Assembly (NCBI GenBank): GCA_947478175.1 | Contig: CANJUQ010000001.1 | Coordinates: 1 to 64,000, forward strand | DNA length: 64,000 bases | Direction: 5' to 3' | Source: Thiotrichales bacterium | GTDB taxonomy: Bacteria; Pseudomonadota; Gammaproteobacteria; Francisellales; CACEW01 | Part shown: positions 1 through 16,039 of the stretch, in pieces | Layout of the letters: each line of letters begins with the position of its first letter | Numbering within the stretch: position 1 is the first letter of the stretch | Translations under genes and position numbers: made by a program | Notes under the pieces: model-generated | Seen by the model: only the letters and a program-made list of their open reading frames with translations | Database searches by the model: none | Told to the model about the DNA's origin: nothing

Positions 1-245
1 TGCACTTTATCGTTCTTATGTTCTTAAATATCTATTAACTCAATCTTCGAAACCCTTGATAACTCTTGCGTTTCGCTTCTCTCGTCTCGCCTATTTGTCG
101 GCGGTCAACGGGGCGGCATTGTACAGACGGCGATTCGAGAGTCAACAGTTTTTCTAAAAACTTCTTAACAATTTCTCAATCCCCTATCCGCCCTTTTATT
201 TCAGTCTTTTTTAAATCCTATTTGATACTCTATTTAGATGGCACT

Positions 246-1454
246 CTAGCTATTTTTCAGGCTGATTTTCGCAATCTTCCGTTTACCTACCTGACATAAA
301 TAAATTCCATTCACTGCCAATCCATAAGTTTTATCTTGGATTTTTTCACCCCCAACTCTCACTCCGCCCTGCTCTATCATGCGATAAGCATCTGACGTAC
401 TTGAAACCAATCCAGCTTCTTTTAAGACATTTGCTAATAAAATATTTTCGACAGAAATTCTTAATTCTATTTCGGGTATCTCACTAGGCAACAAGCCTTT
501 TTGAAATCGATTTAAAAATCCTTCTCTGGCTTCAATCCCTAGAGAATCCCCATGAAATCTCTTAACCATCTCTTCAGCAAAATCTAATTTAATATCCCTG
601 GGATTTAATTTTTCTTGTTTAGCTAAATCTTCTAGGACTCTAATTTCTTGCGAAGATTTGAAACTCAATAAATTTAAATATTTCCACATGAGCTCATCAG
701 AAATAGACATTAACTTTCCAAAAATCTCACTGGGCGCTTCATGAATTCCAATATAATTTCCTAGAGACTTAGACATTTTATTCACACCATCCAAGCCTTC
801 TAATAAAGGCGTCATCGCAATCACTTGTGGGGTCTGACCATGGTGTTTTTGCAACTCTCGACCCATCAGTAAATTAAATTTCTGATCCGTCCCACCAAAC
901 TCAACATCTGCTTTCAGAGCAACAGAGTCATAGCCTTGAACTAATGGGTATAAAAATTCATGTATCGAAATAGAAATATTCCCATGAAATCTTTTGTGAA
1001 AATCATCGCGCTCTAACATTCTGGCAACCGTTGAACACGCAGCTAGCTTGATCATATCAGCTGAACTTAACTGACTCATCCACTCGGAATTAAATCTAAT
1101 TTTTGTTTTTTCTTGATCTAGCACTTTAAAAACTTGCTTAGTATAACTCTCAGCATTGACCAAAATTTCTTCTTTAGATAATGGCGGACGGGTGACATTT
1201 TTTCCTGACGGATCGCCAATCATCCCCGTAAAATCACCAATCAAAAAAGTTATCTCATGGCCTAGATCTTGTAACTGTCTTAATTTGGTTAATAAAACCA
1301 CATGGCCTAAATGCAAATCCGGCGCCGTAGGATCAAAACCGGCTTTGATTCTCAAGGGCCGATCTTCTTTAAGCTTTTTAATTAATTCTTCTTCTGGGAT
1401 TAACTCGACAATTCCCCGATGAAAGACTTCTAACGTTTTTTCAAAAACAGACAT
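246..1454 (-). CDS. tyrS: Tyrosyl-tRNA synthetase
   Basis: ORF with class I HLGH and KMSKS motifs and C-terminal S4-like region; start set at MSVFEK, downstream of the ORF-track start. Confidence 0.96.
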   Translation of the reverse strand: MSVFEKTLEVFHRGIVELIPEEELIKKLKEDRPLRIKAGFDPTAPDLHLGHVVLLTKLRQLQDLGHEITFLIGDFTGMIGDPSGKNVTRPPLSKEEILVNAESYTKQVFKVLDQEKTKIRFNSEWMSQLSSADMIKLAACSTVARMLERDDFHKRFHGNISISIHEFLYPLVQGYDSVALKADVEFGGTDQKFNLLMGRELQKHHGQTPQVIAMTPLLEGLDGVNKMSKSLGNYIGIHEAPSEIFGKLMSISDELMWKYLNLLSFKSSQEIRVLEDLAKQEKLNPRDIKLDFAEEMVKRFHGDSLGIEAREGFLNRFQKGLLPSEIPEIELRISVENILLANVLKEAGLVSSTSDAYRMIEQGGVRVGGEKIQDKTYGLAVNGIYLCQVGKRKIAKISLKNS

Positions 1455-1645
1455 GTTTATTCTTAACCTCAAAATTTAAAACGGCCGGGATACTACCGTA
1501 AATTTTGATTGAACCCTATGTCTTGATCCGCTCAAGAACCTGCGCCAAATAAAAATAAAAACCCGTTTTTATTTAAGAGTTAATTAACAATCCACCTCTA
1601 GACTCAAAATTATCTCGATTACCAATGAAGATAAAGGGGTCGCAA

Positions 1646-2611
1646 ATGTCAGGTAGCCCAAAAAAAACTCAATCTCCGCGTGTTGTTACAAATAAGGAAA
1701 TCCTCGCAGCAAAAAAAGCTTGCGAACAAGCAGGTCAGGCTAACCTCCAAGCTCAGATGACTTTAGGTTACAGAATCCAGCAGCTTAAAAATTATAATGA
1801 AATCGTTGCTAAATCTAAAAAAAGCTCTACGCATATAAGCTCTGACGAGGGCTATGGCACCCGATTCGCTGGCAGTCGAAACGCATATGTTGATGACAAA
1901 TTATTGGCTAGCAATTTAAAAAAAACTGCTTTCGAAAAAGGGTTCTTGAAAGAATACAGCGAAGCTCACCCCTCAGAAACAAGCTCTTATCTGAACACTA
2001 TGATCCTCCCAGCACATCTCCAGGAAGAAATAAGAAAGGCCAAGCAGACGTCAACATTCTGTTCAGACACACTAAAGCTTCAAACTAATAACCTAATAAA
2101 ATTACGCATCACTCAATTAAAATCAGCAATAAAACCCTGTTCCAATTTTTTATACGAATTGAAAAATGCTTGCGAAGACTATCTGGAGGAAACTGGCAAG
2201 AAATGGTTTTTTACAGATCTCCGAAATGGGGAAGGCAAAAAAGCTATTGTAAAACTTCTACCAATAATCGAAGTCCTAATAAAGACAGAAGAAATCTCTC
2301 GTCATGATGTAGATAGTTTATCAAGTCATGGTATCAGCTTAAATTTACAGACCATAGAATTGAAATTAGCGAATGTAGAGCCCTTGTTAGAAGATCTAAA
2401 ATCCTTAATTACAGCCTCTGAAATCATGACCCTCGAAAAGGGAGATCGCGGATTTTATTTCAACACAGTAAAAAAAGACCCAAATCTGAAAAAATTAATG
2501 GGGCCTTCTGCTCAAGCCCCGACGACAATCACCCTTTTTGCACCTGGATCTATCCCTTCTGTTCATGACAAAAAACCTGGAATTTCTTCAGGTCCACACT
2601 CAGGTAGCTAA
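1646..2611 (+). CDS. Hypothetical protein, helical/Lys-rich, no recognised family
   Basis: Long open ORF (track start 1625; internal Met at 1646 also plausible); no motif recognised. Confidence 0.6.
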   Translation: MSGSPKKTQSPRVVTNKEILAAKKACEQAGQANLQAQMTLGYRIQQLKNYNEIVAKSKKSSTHISSDEGYGTRFAGSRNAYVDDKLLASNLKKTAFEKGFLKEYSEAHPSETSSYLNTMILPAHLQEEIRKAKQTSTFCSDTLKLQTNNLIKLRITQLKSAIKPCSNFLYELKNACEDYLEETGKKWFFTDLRNGEGKKAIVKLLPIIEVLIKTEEISRHDVDSLSSHGISLNLQTIELKLANVEPLLEDLKSLITASEIMTLEKGDRGFYFNTVKKDPNLKKLMGPSAQAPTTITLFAPGSIPSVHDKKPGISSGPHSGS

Positions 2612-2624
2612 TTGCAGCCCCTCA

Positions 2625-4256
2625 TTAAAACTGCGAAGTAATGGGATATCGCCAATCTTTATCAAAAGATCTAGACGTCATTTTTAGCCCTAAAGGCGCT
2701 TGGCGTCTTTTATATTCACTGCGCTTGACCCTATTAATAACTTGATTGACCAATTCGACGTCAAAGCCTTTAGCCGCAATAGACAAGGCATCCATGTCTT
2801 CTTCTATATAGAGCTTTAAAATGGCATCTAAGACCTCGTAGTCTGGCAAAGAATCTTGGTCAGTCTGATTTTCCCGAAGCTCAGCAGACGGGGGTCTCAT
2901 GATAATTCTCTCAGGAATTACTTCTGACACAGAATTTCGGTAATGCGCTAAGGCATACACTTCTGTTTTGTATAAATCTTTGATCGGTGCGTAGCCCCCC
3001 ACCATGTCGCCATATAAAGTTGAATATCCGACAGCGACTTCGCTTTTATTACTAGTCGTTAAAACCAAGTCTCCAAACTTATTAGATAAGCCCATTAAGA
3101 TAATTCCACGACATCTGGCTTGAATATTTTCTTCCGTGACATCTTCAGGCGTTCCTTCAAAAGCCGGCCCCAAAGTAGACAAACAACTTTGAAATAAAGC
3201 TTCAATAGAAATCACTTGATGCAGCACCCCCAAGGTCGTCACCATCGTCATGGCATCAATATTGCTCATATCAGCCGTATAACGGGAGGGCATTAAAACC
3301 GCCGTCACTCGTTCTGCCCCTAAAGCATCAACGGCAATGGCTAAGACCAACGCTGAATCAATCCCACCCGATAAACCCAATAGAATTCCATCAAAGCCAT
3401 TTTTACTAACATAGTCAGACAGCCCCAGTACTAAAGCCTGATAAATTTCAGCTTCGCGATTAATAGGCACCCGTTTTTCAGGAGCGGCAGGGATCCAGCC
3501 GTCTTTCGTACTTTCAAAAGAAACAAGCGCTAACTGTTCTGCAAAAGCGGGCATCTCATGAGTGACCAAGCCTTCACTGTCCATGACAAAAGAATGCCCA
3601 TCAAATAATAAAGAATCCTGTCCACCGATTAGATACACACTGATCAAAGGCAAATTAGTTTCAGCCACGCGCATCCGAGCAATTTCTAAACGCTCTTCAA
3701 ATTTTCCAATTCGATACGGCGAAGCATTGATTTGAATGAGTACTTGAGCTCCATCTTGAGCGGCTTCTTGAGCCACTTCTGAACTCCAGCCGTCTTCACA
3801 AATCATGATTCCACAACGAACATTGTTGATATCAAAAATAGGCTGATTGACCATGGGTGTGAAATATCTAGCTTCATCAAAGACGCCGTAATTCGGCAAA
3901 ATTCTTTTGCAATAAGACTTAACAGCGACGCCATTGCTGATATGCGTCACGGCGTTATAAATCAAATTATCTTCACTCAAAATAGGATGTGACACTAAAG
4001 CGTCTATCCCTATGGTTGATTGGACAATTTTTTCTAAGACGACTTCTAATCTTTGGTAGAGTTCTTCGCGAAGCAAAATATCTTCAGGCGGATATCCCGT
4101 GATAATTAACTCTGGGAAAATAACAACGTCAGCACCAAATTCATCTCGGGCTTGCTCAATCACATCAATGATTCTGGCGGCGTTTTCTTCAATCGCCCCA
4201 ACGGTGACATTCAGCTGAGCCATGGCCACTCGAAATTCTTCTACACGATCAGTCAT
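2625..4256 (-). CDS. nadE: Glutamine-dependent NAD+ synthetase (nitrilase domain + NAD synthase domain)
   Basis: N-terminal nitrilase-like domain (FPELIITGYPPEDIL, MICEDGW) and PP-loop LGLSGGIDSAL; start set at MTDRVEEFRVAMAQLN. Confidence 0.95.
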   Translation of the reverse strand: MTDRVEEFRVAMAQLNVTVGAIEENAARIIDVIEQARDEFGADVVIFPELIITGYPPEDILLREELYQRLEVVLEKIVQSTIGIDALVSHPILSEDNLIYNAVTHISNGVAVKSYCKRILPNYGVFDEARYFTPMVNQPIFDINNVRCGIMICEDGWSSEVAQEAAQDGAQVLIQINASPYRIGKFEERLEIARMRVAETNLPLISVYLIGGQDSLLFDGHSFVMDSEGLVTHEMPAFAEQLALVSFESTKDGWIPAAPEKRVPINREAEIYQALVLGLSDYVSKNGFDGILLGLSGGIDSALVLAIAVDALGAERVTAVLMPSRYTADMSNIDAMTMVTTLGVLHQVISIEALFQSCLSTLGPAFEGTPEDVTEENIQARCRGIILMGLSNKFGDLVLTTSNKSEVAVGYSTLYGDMVGGYAPIKDLYKTEVYALAHYRNSVSEVIPERIIMRPPSAELRENQTDQDSLPDYEVLDAILKLYIEEDMDALSIAAKGFDVELVNQVINRVKRSEYKRRQAPLGLKMTSRSFDKDWRYPITSQF

Positions 4257-4386
4257 TTGAAACACCCACTCTCTCAGGTCTGAAAAAAGGAGCCGATTAT
4301 AGAAACACACTGAGGAAATGCGAGGGGAAAAATTGGCCGTATTTTTCAAATCTGGCCGTATTTAATCTAAAAAAATGGCCGTAAAG

Positions 4387-5484
4387 TCAAATTTGATTCA
4401 AAAATACTTTAACCAAACCAAGATTATTTTTATCTAATTTTTGATCTTTCTTGATCTTTTCTTTGAGAGTCATGCCCTTCTGAAAAATACCCTGAGAAAT
4501 ATCTTGAGAAATATCCCGACAAGACAACTGATCTGGCAAACACGGAATGGCTAGATAGATATCTTGAAAAATATTTTCTGAATTTAACTCATAGCCTTCA
4601 GGGAGATCTCTTTTGGCATAGACCCCACGGACTAGCTGATTTAAATAATTAATTTCTTGATCTGAAATCTTGCGAGGATTTTTAAAATCTTCACCACAGA
4701 ATTTTTTAGCTTTGTGATAAGCAGAAAACCAAAGATTGATTTGATCTGGCAGAGAACAATAAGGCGAAACAGGATAGTCCCCTAGATCTATATCTATATG
4801 CCGTTCAAATGTTCTCGCCCCTTTGGCATAAGAAATTAATAAAGAACTCTCCCAGTCATGATATTCATGCGTTGAAAATCCAATGGTATGTTTTGGATAT
4901 CTAGTTTTTAAAAGATCAATTTGGTTTAAACATAAATCTTGATCTTCTGTGGGATAGAGCGCCACGCAATGATTAATCGCTAATGGAATATTTCTAGCTT
5001 CAAAGAAAGCGACCATTGGGTCTATCTGATCTAAATTTGCCCCGCCTGTCGAACAAATCACGGGTTTTTCTAACTGCGCAATCGCTTGTAATAAAGGCCA
5101 GTCGTTAATATCTGAACTAGCAATTTTAATAATGGGAAGATTTAACAAATCACACCATCTGACAGATTCTTCGTCGAAGGGCGTTGCAATGGCCATGATA
5201 TTAAAAGACTGAATATATAAAATTAATTCACGAAATTGATTAAAATTTAAAGCGGTCTTTTTAGTTTTAAAAATATATCGAATATCAGATCTATCTAAAA
5301 AATCCGGATGAATAAAATGCTCACCGTCTCTAAATTGCAATTTAATCGCTGCTCTTAAACCTTGTTCTTGGTGTTTTCTAATAATAGGGACATAGCTGTC
5401 TATTATTTTTTTACCGCGATCTAAAGAACCCCAATGGTTATTGGCCAGTTCTAAAATAAATAAATCTTTAAAAATTTCTTCCAT
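4387..5484 (-). CDS. NeuB-family sialic/pseudaminic/legionaminic acid synthase-like protein with C-terminal SAF-like domain
   Basis: ELANNHWGSLDRGKKII, KLQFRDG, GFSTHEY, and C-terminal VRGVYAKRDLPEGYEL typical of NeuB-SAF proteins. Confidence 0.85.
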   Translation of the reverse strand: MEEIFKDLFILELANNHWGSLDRGKKIIDSYVPIIRKHQEQGLRAAIKLQFRDGEHFIHPDFLDRSDIRYIFKTKKTALNFNQFRELILYIQSFNIMAIATPFDEESVRWCDLLNLPIIKIASSDINDWPLLQAIAQLEKPVICSTGGANLDQIDPMVAFFEARNIPLAINHCVALYPTEDQDLCLNQIDLLKTRYPKHTIGFSTHEYHDWESSLLISYAKGARTFERHIDIDLGDYPVSPYCSLPDQINLWFSAYHKAKKFCGEDFKNPRKISDQEINYLNQLVRGVYAKRDLPEGYELNSENIFQDIYLAIPCLPDQLSCRDISQDISQGIFQKGMTLKEKIKKDQKLDKNNLGLVKVFLNQI

Positions 5485-5516
5485 GCCTGTCCTAAATAAA
5501 AATTAATCCCTAATCA

Positions 5517-7355
5517 CTAATGATCTAACGGCTCGTCCAAATTTGGGATCAGCAAGTTATCCATGAGTTCCTCGAAAGGCAAGAAAGGAGCTAGATCTTC
5601 TAAGGGTTTTGAAACCATTTTTCCATTGGGTAATTTTTTAGAAGCTGCTTTAGGTGAAAAAGGGAATTTCTGAATTAAAACTTCGCATAAAACAGGCTCT
5701 GGATTATTTAAAATTTTCTGAAAATTAGAATGATTTAAATCTTCATGGGATTTCAAAATAAAATAATTTAAGCCAAAAGCGTCTGCTAATTTTTTAAAAT
5801 CGGGAAAGCCCAATCCAGAATCTTCCCCACAGCCAATAAAATCGCCGCCAAAATACCCTTGCTGCGTTTGTCTAATCGACCAATAGCCGTCGTTATTGAT
5901 TAAAAATATTTTGATGGGATATCGATGAAAGCTAATTTGGGCCAGTTCTTGAAGATTCATCATGAAACTCCCATCACCCGATAAACAAATAATTTTTTGA
6001 TTAGAAGCGATATGCGCGCCAATGGCTGCTGGTAAGTCATAGCCCATCGAAGCTGAGCCAGAATTCGAAAACAATCTTGTCCCTGATTTAATTTCAAACG
6101 CTTGGAAAGCCGTCACACACGCCGTGGCATTCGCCGTGACTGTAATAGACCCCGGAGGTAATTGATGGGACAGGGCCTGCATGAAAACATAGGGATTAAT
6201 TTTGGGATTAATTTTGGGATTATTTTGAAAATACTCTGGCAAAACAACCGGGTATTTTTTTACCCGATCTTTGCACCATTGGAGCCAAAGCGGTTTTTGA
6301 ATTTGAATTTTTTGGGATTTAAAAAAGTTTAAAAATTCTGGAATAAAAAATTTTAAATCCGCGTGAATTTTAAGATCAATAGATATAGTCGGCTTAGCTA
6401 TTTCTAGATTATCTATATCTACCATGATTTTATAAGCCGCTCTGGCAAAGCTTTTAAAGTTATAACCAATTTGTCTGATATTTAAACGACAGCCCAAAAT
6501 TAATAATAAATCCGAATTCTGAACAGCAAAATTTCCTGGACGATCACCGACTGTTCCGGGTCGGCCTGAATATAAAACATGATCATTGGGAATTAAGTCA
6601 TGAGCATTAAAAGCCGTGACAACGGGGATTTGTAAAAACTCACAGAGCTTTAAAAAATTGTCTGCTTGGCCTGAAATCCGAACGCCTGTTCCTAATAAAA
6701 TAACAGGACGTTCTGATTGGGAAATTTTTTGAATAATTTTTTTATAATTAATTGTCGATTGGGCGAATACAAGACTCTCCCCTACAGAATCAAAAGAATC
6801 TAATTTGGATGGGTCTATTTCAGATGCCTGAACATCTAACGGAATATCTAGCCAAACAGGCCCAGGTCGTCCTGAAGTGGCTTCAAGATAAGCTTTCTCT
6901 AAGTGATATTTAATTTGATTAGGCTCTTGGACAGACACAGCATATTTAGTCATCGGGGTCACACTAGAAATAATACCTGGATATTCTTGATCGCCGAGTT
7001 GTCTTAAATTTTTTAAAGCGGGATCTAAATTTTCTACGCAAGTTTCTTTTTTGACTTGCCCTGAAATAACAAACATAGGAATAGAATCTGTATAAGCCCC
7101 AAAGACACCATTTAAAGCATTGAGCCCACCTGGGCCTGTCGTGACATTCACGATGGCTATTTTTCCTGACAGCCTGGCATAACTTTCAGCAGCCATGGCC
7201 AGACTTTGTTCATGGTGGCAATAGACTGTTTTTAATTTTGGATGTTTCCCCAAAGCATTATTTAAATGCATGGCTCCGCCCCCCGTAATCATAAAGACGT
7301 GGGTGATATTTTTTTGAGCCAAAAATTCAGCCACATAGTCAGCTAGTTTCATCAA
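5517..7355 (-). CDS. Thiamine pyrophosphate-dependent enzyme, acetolactate synthase-like
   Basis: N-terminal ITGGGAMHLNNALG...HHEQSLAMAAESYAR, GPG motif, and TPP motif GDGSFMMNLQELAQISFHRYPIKIFLINNDGYWSIRQTQ. Confidence 0.9.
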   Translation of the reverse strand: MMKLADYVAEFLAQKNITHVFMITGGGAMHLNNALGKHPKLKTVYCHHEQSLAMAAESYARLSGKIAIVNVTTGPGGLNALNGVFGAYTDSIPMFVISGQVKKETCVENLDPALKNLRQLGDQEYPGIISSVTPMTKYAVSVQEPNQIKYHLEKAYLEATSGRPGPVWLDIPLDVQASEIDPSKLDSFDSVGESLVFAQSTINYKKIIQKISQSERPVILLGTGVRISGQADNFLKLCEFLQIPVVTAFNAHDLIPNDHVLYSGRPGTVGDRPGNFAVQNSDLLLILGCRLNIRQIGYNFKSFARAAYKIMVDIDNLEIAKPTISIDLKIHADLKFFIPEFLNFFKSQKIQIQKPLWLQWCKDRVKKYPVVLPEYFQNNPKINPKINPYVFMQALSHQLPPGSITVTANATACVTAFQAFEIKSGTRLFSNSGSASMGYDLPAAIGAHIASNQKIICLSGDGSFMMNLQELAQISFHRYPIKIFLINNDGYWSIRQTQQGYFGGDFIGCGEDSGLGFPDFKKLADAFGLNYFILKSHEDLNHSNFQKILNNPEPVLCEVLIQKFPFSPKAASKKLPNGKMVSKPLEDLAPFLPFEELMDNLLIPNLDEPLDH

Positions 7356-7403
7356 AGTTTTCCTAAAAAGTTTTCCTAAAAAATATTCCTAAAAAATTCT
7401 CTA

Positions 7404-7437
7404 AAAAAAAAGGGCGAACACTCAGTCCGCCCTTTTT
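7404..7437 (-). terminator. Predicted Rho-independent terminator downstream of rpoC
   Basis: AAAGGGCG...CCGCCCTTTTT hairpin flanked by A/T tracts just after the rpoC stop. Confidence 0.7.
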
Positions 7438-7480
7438 AATTACCCTATTTCAAGAGTTATTTATTTTATTTTTTATTTTT

Positions 7481-10400
7481 TTATCTTTCGTCAGAACTAC
7501 CAAAGCCATCATCAAATTCCATATCGGGACCTGATAAATCTTGGGTCATGTCATCCGGGCCTGACAAATCGGTCGCACCTTGACGCAAGGCTGCTGAAAG
7601 GCGATCAACAACTTCTTGGGAAGAGGGTGAATGCATATCAGCCGTTGATCTCAAAGCACCCAATAAACGCTCAGCCATTCCAGTTCCCGCAGGAATCAAA
7701 CGACCGACGATGATATTTTCTTTCAAACCATAGAGTTCATCGTAACGACCACTAACTGCTGCTTCTGTTAAAACTCTTGTGGTTTCTTGGAAAGAAGCCG
7801 CTGAGAAGAAAGATTCTGTCGAGAGCGATGCTTTAGTAATACCCAATAATTGCGGATAAAACTTAGCTTCAAGTTTCTTAGCATTTCTCATGCGATCGTT
7901 TTCTTCTAAGACTCGCAGACGATCCATCTGTTCGCCTTTCATATAATGGGATTCTCCCGCTGAAGTTACTTCTACGCGGCGTAACATCTGACGAATAATG
8001 ACTTCAATATGTTTGTCATTAATTTTCACGCCTTGCAGACGGTAAACTTCTTGAATCTCATTGATTAAATAAGTCGCCAATTGGCTTACGCCCTGCAATC
8101 TTAAAATATCATGAGGATTCATAGGACCATCACAGATGACCTCACCCTGGGCCACACGCTCGCCTTCGAAGACGTTAATATGACGCCATTTTGGAATCAG
8201 AATTTCTACAGGTTCGCTGTCCATTGGTGTAATGATCAAACGACGCTTGCCTTTGGTTTCTTTACCGAAGCTAATAACCCCTGAAGTTTCTGCCAAGATT
8301 GCATGTTCTTTTGGCTTTCTGGCTTCAAACAAATCAGCCACTCGAGGAAGACCCCCGGTAATATCTTTGTTCTTAGAGCCTTCTTGAGGAATACGAGCCA
8401 AGATATCCGCGATTTTTACTTCAGCGTTATCTTCGACCGTAATAATTGCGCCTTTTGGCAAGAAATAATGAGCCGTCAATGTCGAGTTCGGGAAGAAAAT
8501 TTCCTGACCATTTTTGTCGACCAATTTTAACAAAGGCTTCAAATCACGACCTTGGGAAGATCTAGCCTGTGAATCTGTAATCACAATACTAGATAAACCT
8601 GTTAGTTCGTCTGTTTGACGGTCCATTGTCACACCTTCGACCATGTCGACGAATTTCACGTAACCCGACACTTCAGTGACGATTGGATGGGTATGAGGAT
8701 CCCAGTTCGCGACAACTTCACCGACTTTAACAGGTGCTTCATCACGACAAGGTAAAACAGCTCCATAAGGCATTTTGTAACGTTCACGTTCACGACCAAA
8801 TGAGTCAATGATATTTAACTCTCCTGAACGAGAGACGACGACTAGATTGCCCTCTGAGTTCTGAATGGTTTTCATATTATGAAGTTTGATATGACCTTCA
8901 GTCTTAACCTGAATATTATTTTCAGCCGCCGCACGAGAAGCCGCACCCCCGATATGGAATGTCCGCATCGTTAACTGAGTACCCGGTTCACCAATGGACT
9001 GTGCAGCCATAACGCCCACCGCCTCACCAATGTTCACCCGATGTCCACGAGCCAAATCACGGCCGTAACAAGACGCACAAATACCACGGCGTGTTTCACA
9101 AGTAATCGCTGAGCGAACTTTAACTTGGTCAACACTCGAAGACTCTAAGCGCTCAACCCACTTCTCATCTAATAAAGTCCCTGCAGGCGCAATGATTTCA
9201 TTAGGATTAGAAGGCATGGCAACATCTTCGACTAGCACGCGACCTAAGACTCTTTCATGCAATGGAACAACGACGTCGCCCCCTTCAATATGTGGGGAGA
9301 CCAAGACGCCTCTCAGCGTACCGCAATCTTCTTCTGTCACGACGACATCTTGAGCGACATCGACTAAACGACGAGTCAAATAACCTGAGTTCGCTGTTTT
9401 TAACGCAGTATCCGCAAGACCTTTACGAGCCCCGTGAGTCGAACTGAAATATTGCAAAACGTTCAGACCTTCACGGAAGTTTGCGACAATCGGCGTTTCA
9501 ATAATGGATCCATCTGGCTTAGCCATCAGACCCCGCATACCGGCTAACTGACGAATCTGAGCCGCGGAACCCCGCGCTCCAGAGTCAGCCATCATGTAGA
9601 TCGAGTTAAAAGATTCTTGAATGACTTTTTTGCCATGGGCATCTTCGACTTGTTCTTTACCAATGGCCTGCATCATTGCTTTAGATACTTGGTCGTTTGC
9701 ACGAGACCAGATATCTAACGCTTTAGAAAAACGCTCACCCTCTGTTAGTAAACCCGAAGAAAATTGTTCAGCGATGTCTTTTACTTCAGATTCGGCTTTT
9801 TCAATAATTTTGGCTTTTTCAACGGGGATAACTAAGTCATCGATTCCGATAGAAATCCCAGAAATCGTCGAATATTTAAATCCGGCATACATCAATTGAT
9901 CTGCAAAAATTACAGTGTCTTTGATGCCTAAACGGCGATAACAAAGATCGACGATGCGAGCGATTTCTTTTTTAGTCAAAACTTTATTAAAAACATCGAA
10001 AGAAAGACCCTTTGGCAAAATATCCAGCAATAACGCCCGTCCAACAGTCGTATCCACTCGGCGGGATTTAGGGACTAATTGGCCGTCTTCTTGGCGTTCG
10101 TACTCAGTCAAACGAAGTTTAATCTTGGTATGAATTTTAACGGCTTTTGCTTCCAAAGCTCTTTGGACTTCCATGACGTCGGAAAAAATCATCCCTTCGC
10201 CTTTAGAATTAATACGATCTCGAGTCATGTAATAAAGACCCAAGACGATATCTTGCGTAGGACAAATAATCGGCTCACCGTTGGCTGGGTGAAGAATATT
10301 ATTCGTCGCCATCATTAAGGCTCTAGATTCCAATTGGGCTTCTAGCGTCAATGGGATATGAACCGCCATTTGGTCACCGTCAAAGTCGGCGTTATAAGCC

Positions 10401-11761
10401 GTACAGACTAACGGATGAAGCTGAATCGCTTTACCTTCAATCAAAATAGGCTCAAACGCTTGAATGCCCAATCGATGCAAAGTAGGTGCACGGTTTAACA
10501 ATACTGGATGTTCGCGAATGACATCGGCCAAAATATCCCAGACGACCGCTTCTTCACGTTCGACCATTTTCTTAGCCGCTTTAATCGTCGTCGCTAAACC
10601 ACGATGTTCTAGCTGACTAAATATAAAGGGCTTAAATAATTCAAGCGCCATTTTTTTAGGCAGACCACATTGGTGCAATCTTAAAGTTGGACCGACGACA
10701 ATCACTGAACGACCTGAGTAATCAACACGCTTACCTAATAAGTTCTGACGGAAACGTCCGCCTTTACCTTTAATAAAATCAGCCAGCGATTTCAGAGCGC
10801 GTTTATTCGTCCCTGTCACCGCTCTGCCACGACGGCCGTTGTCTAACAGCGCATCGACGGATTCTTGAAGCATCCGTTTTTCATTACGGACAATAATATC
10901 GGGCGCATTCAGCTCTAATAATCTTCTTAGACGATTGTTTCTATTGATCACTCTGCGATAGAGATCATTCAGATCTGACGTCGCAAAACGGCCACCATCC
11001 AAAGGAACCAAGGGTCTTAAATCTGGAGGCAAGACAGGCAAAACAGTCATGACCATCCAAGCAGGGTCATTGCCTGACCGATGGAAAGCTTCGAGTAATT
11101 TTAATCTTTTAGCTAATTTTTTAAGCTTGGTCTCAGAACTTGTTTGGGGAATTTCTTCACGAATACGTTCGATTTCATTCGGGACAGAAACGCCTTTCAA
11201 TAATTTTTGAACGGCTTCAGCACCCATTTCAGCTTCAAATTCATCGCCATGTTCTTCCAGGGCTTCTAGATAAGCTTCTTCTGTCAATAAAGACCCTTTC
11301 GTCAAATTGGACATACCGGGATCAATGACGACGTAAGCTTCGAAATATAAAACTCTTTCGATATCTCTCAGCGTCATGTCTAACACTAAGCCAATACGAG
11401 AAGGCAAGGATTTTAAAAACCAGATGTGCGCGACAGGGCAAGCCAGTTCAATATGCGCCATCCGCTCACGACGGACTTTAGATTGAGTAACTTCGACACC
11501 ACATTTTTCGCAAATCACACCGCGATGTTTTAATCGACGATATTTTCCGCAGAGACACTCATAGTCTTTCACGGGTCCAAAAATTTTGGCACAGAACAAA
11601 CCTTCGCGCTCTGGCTTAAAAGTTCGATAGTTAATCGTCTCTGGCTTACGGACTTCACCGTAAGACCAAGAGCGGATCATCTCGGGCGAAGCAAGGCCAA
11701 TACGAATACGTTCAAATTTATTTTTTACTTGACGTTTGACGACTTTGACTAGGTCTTTCAA
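7481..11761 (-). CDS. rpoC: DNA-directed RNA polymerase subunit beta'
   Basis: [12 protein letters not shown] active-site motif, Zn-binding [23 protein letters not shown], full length 1426 aa. Confidence 0.99.
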   Translation of the reverse strand: MKDLVKVVKRQVKNKFERIRIGLASPEMIRSWSYGEVRKPETINYRTFKPEREGLFCAKIFGPVKDYECLCGKYRRLKHRGVICEKCGVEVTQSKVRRERMAHIELACPVAHIWFLKSLPSRIGLVLDMTLRDIERVLYFEAYVVIDPGMSNLTKGSLLTEEAYLEALEEHGDEFEAEMGAEAVQKLLKGVSVPNEIERIREEIPQTSSETKLKKLAKRLKLLEAFHRSGNDPAWMVMTVLPVLPPDLRPLVPLDGGRFATSDLNDLYRRVINRNNRLRRLLELNAPDIIVRNEKRMLQESVDALLDNGRRGRAVTGTNKRALKSLADFIKGKGGRFRQNLLGKRVDYSGRSVIVVGPTLRLHQCGLPKKMALELFKPFIFSQLEHRGLATTIKAAKKMVEREEAVVWDILADVIREHPVLLNRAPTLHRLGIQAFEPILIEGKAIQLHPLVCTAYNADFDGDQMAVHIPLTLEAQLESRALMMATNNILHPANGEPIICPTQDIVLGLYYMTRDRINSKGEGMIFSDVMEVQRALEAKAVKIHTKIKLRLTEYERQEDGQLVPKSRRVDTTVGRALLLDILPKGLSFDVFNKVLTKKEIARIVDLCYRRLGIKDTVIFADQLMYAGFKYSTISGISIGIDDLVIPVEKAKIIEKAESEVKDIAEQFSSGLLTEGERFSKALDIWSRANDQVSKAMMQAIGKEQVEDAHGKKVIQESFNSIYMMADSGARGSAAQIRQLAGMRGLMAKPDGSIIETPIVANFREGLNVLQYFSSTHGARKGLADTALKTANSGYLTRRLVDVAQDVVVTEEDCGTLRGVLVSPHIEGGDVVVPLHERVLGRVLVEDVAMPSNPNEIIAPAGTLLDEKWVERLESSSVDQVKVRSAITCETRRGICASCYGRDLARGHRVNIGEAVGVMAAQSIGEPGTQLTMRTFHIGGAASRAAAENNIQVKTEGHIKLHNMKTIQNSEGNLVVVSRSGELNIIDSFGRERERYKMPYGAVLPCRDEAPVKVGEVVANWDPHTHPIVTEVSGYVKFVDMVEGVTMDRQTDELTGLSSIVITDSQARSSQGRDLKPLLKLVDKNGQEIFFPNSTLTAHYFLPKGAIITVEDNAEVKIADILARIPQEGSKNKDITGGLPRVADLFEARKPKEHAILAETSGVISFGKETKGKRRLIITPMDSEPVEILIPKWRHINVFEGERVAQGEVICDGPMNPHDILRLQGVSQLATYLINEIQEVYRLQGVKINDKHIEVIIRQMLRRVEVTSAGESHYMKGEQMDRLRVLEENDRMRNAKKLEAKFYPQLLGITKASLSTESFFSAASFQETTRVLTEAAVSGRYDELYGLKENIIVGRLIPAGTGMAERLLGALRSTADMHSPSSQEVVDRLSAALRQGATDLSGPDDMTQDLSGPDMEFDDGFGSSDER

Positions 11762-11876
11762 AGTAAGTCTCCTTGGTTAACTTTAATTCTGTTTAATTAC
11801 GATTCACAAAAATCAAATCAGGGCGCAATTAATTAAACTACGCCCCAAAATTTTTTTAATTTTTGATTTTTATTTT

Positions 11877-15986
<4,110 letters not shown>

Positions 15987-16039
15987 GAATGTAGCTCCTT
16001 AGGGTCAGGGTCAAGACAGATAGGATCAGAGCGAAGGAC

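Noticed and set aside
66-299. 77-aa ORF at the left edge
   Set aside because: Overlaps the tyrS 3' end on the opposite strand and its composition is not protein-like. The upstream GC-rich stretch (CGGCGGTCAACGGGGCGGCATTGTACAGACGG) hints at an rRNA-operon or promoter boundary, but no rRNA sequence is visible in the window.
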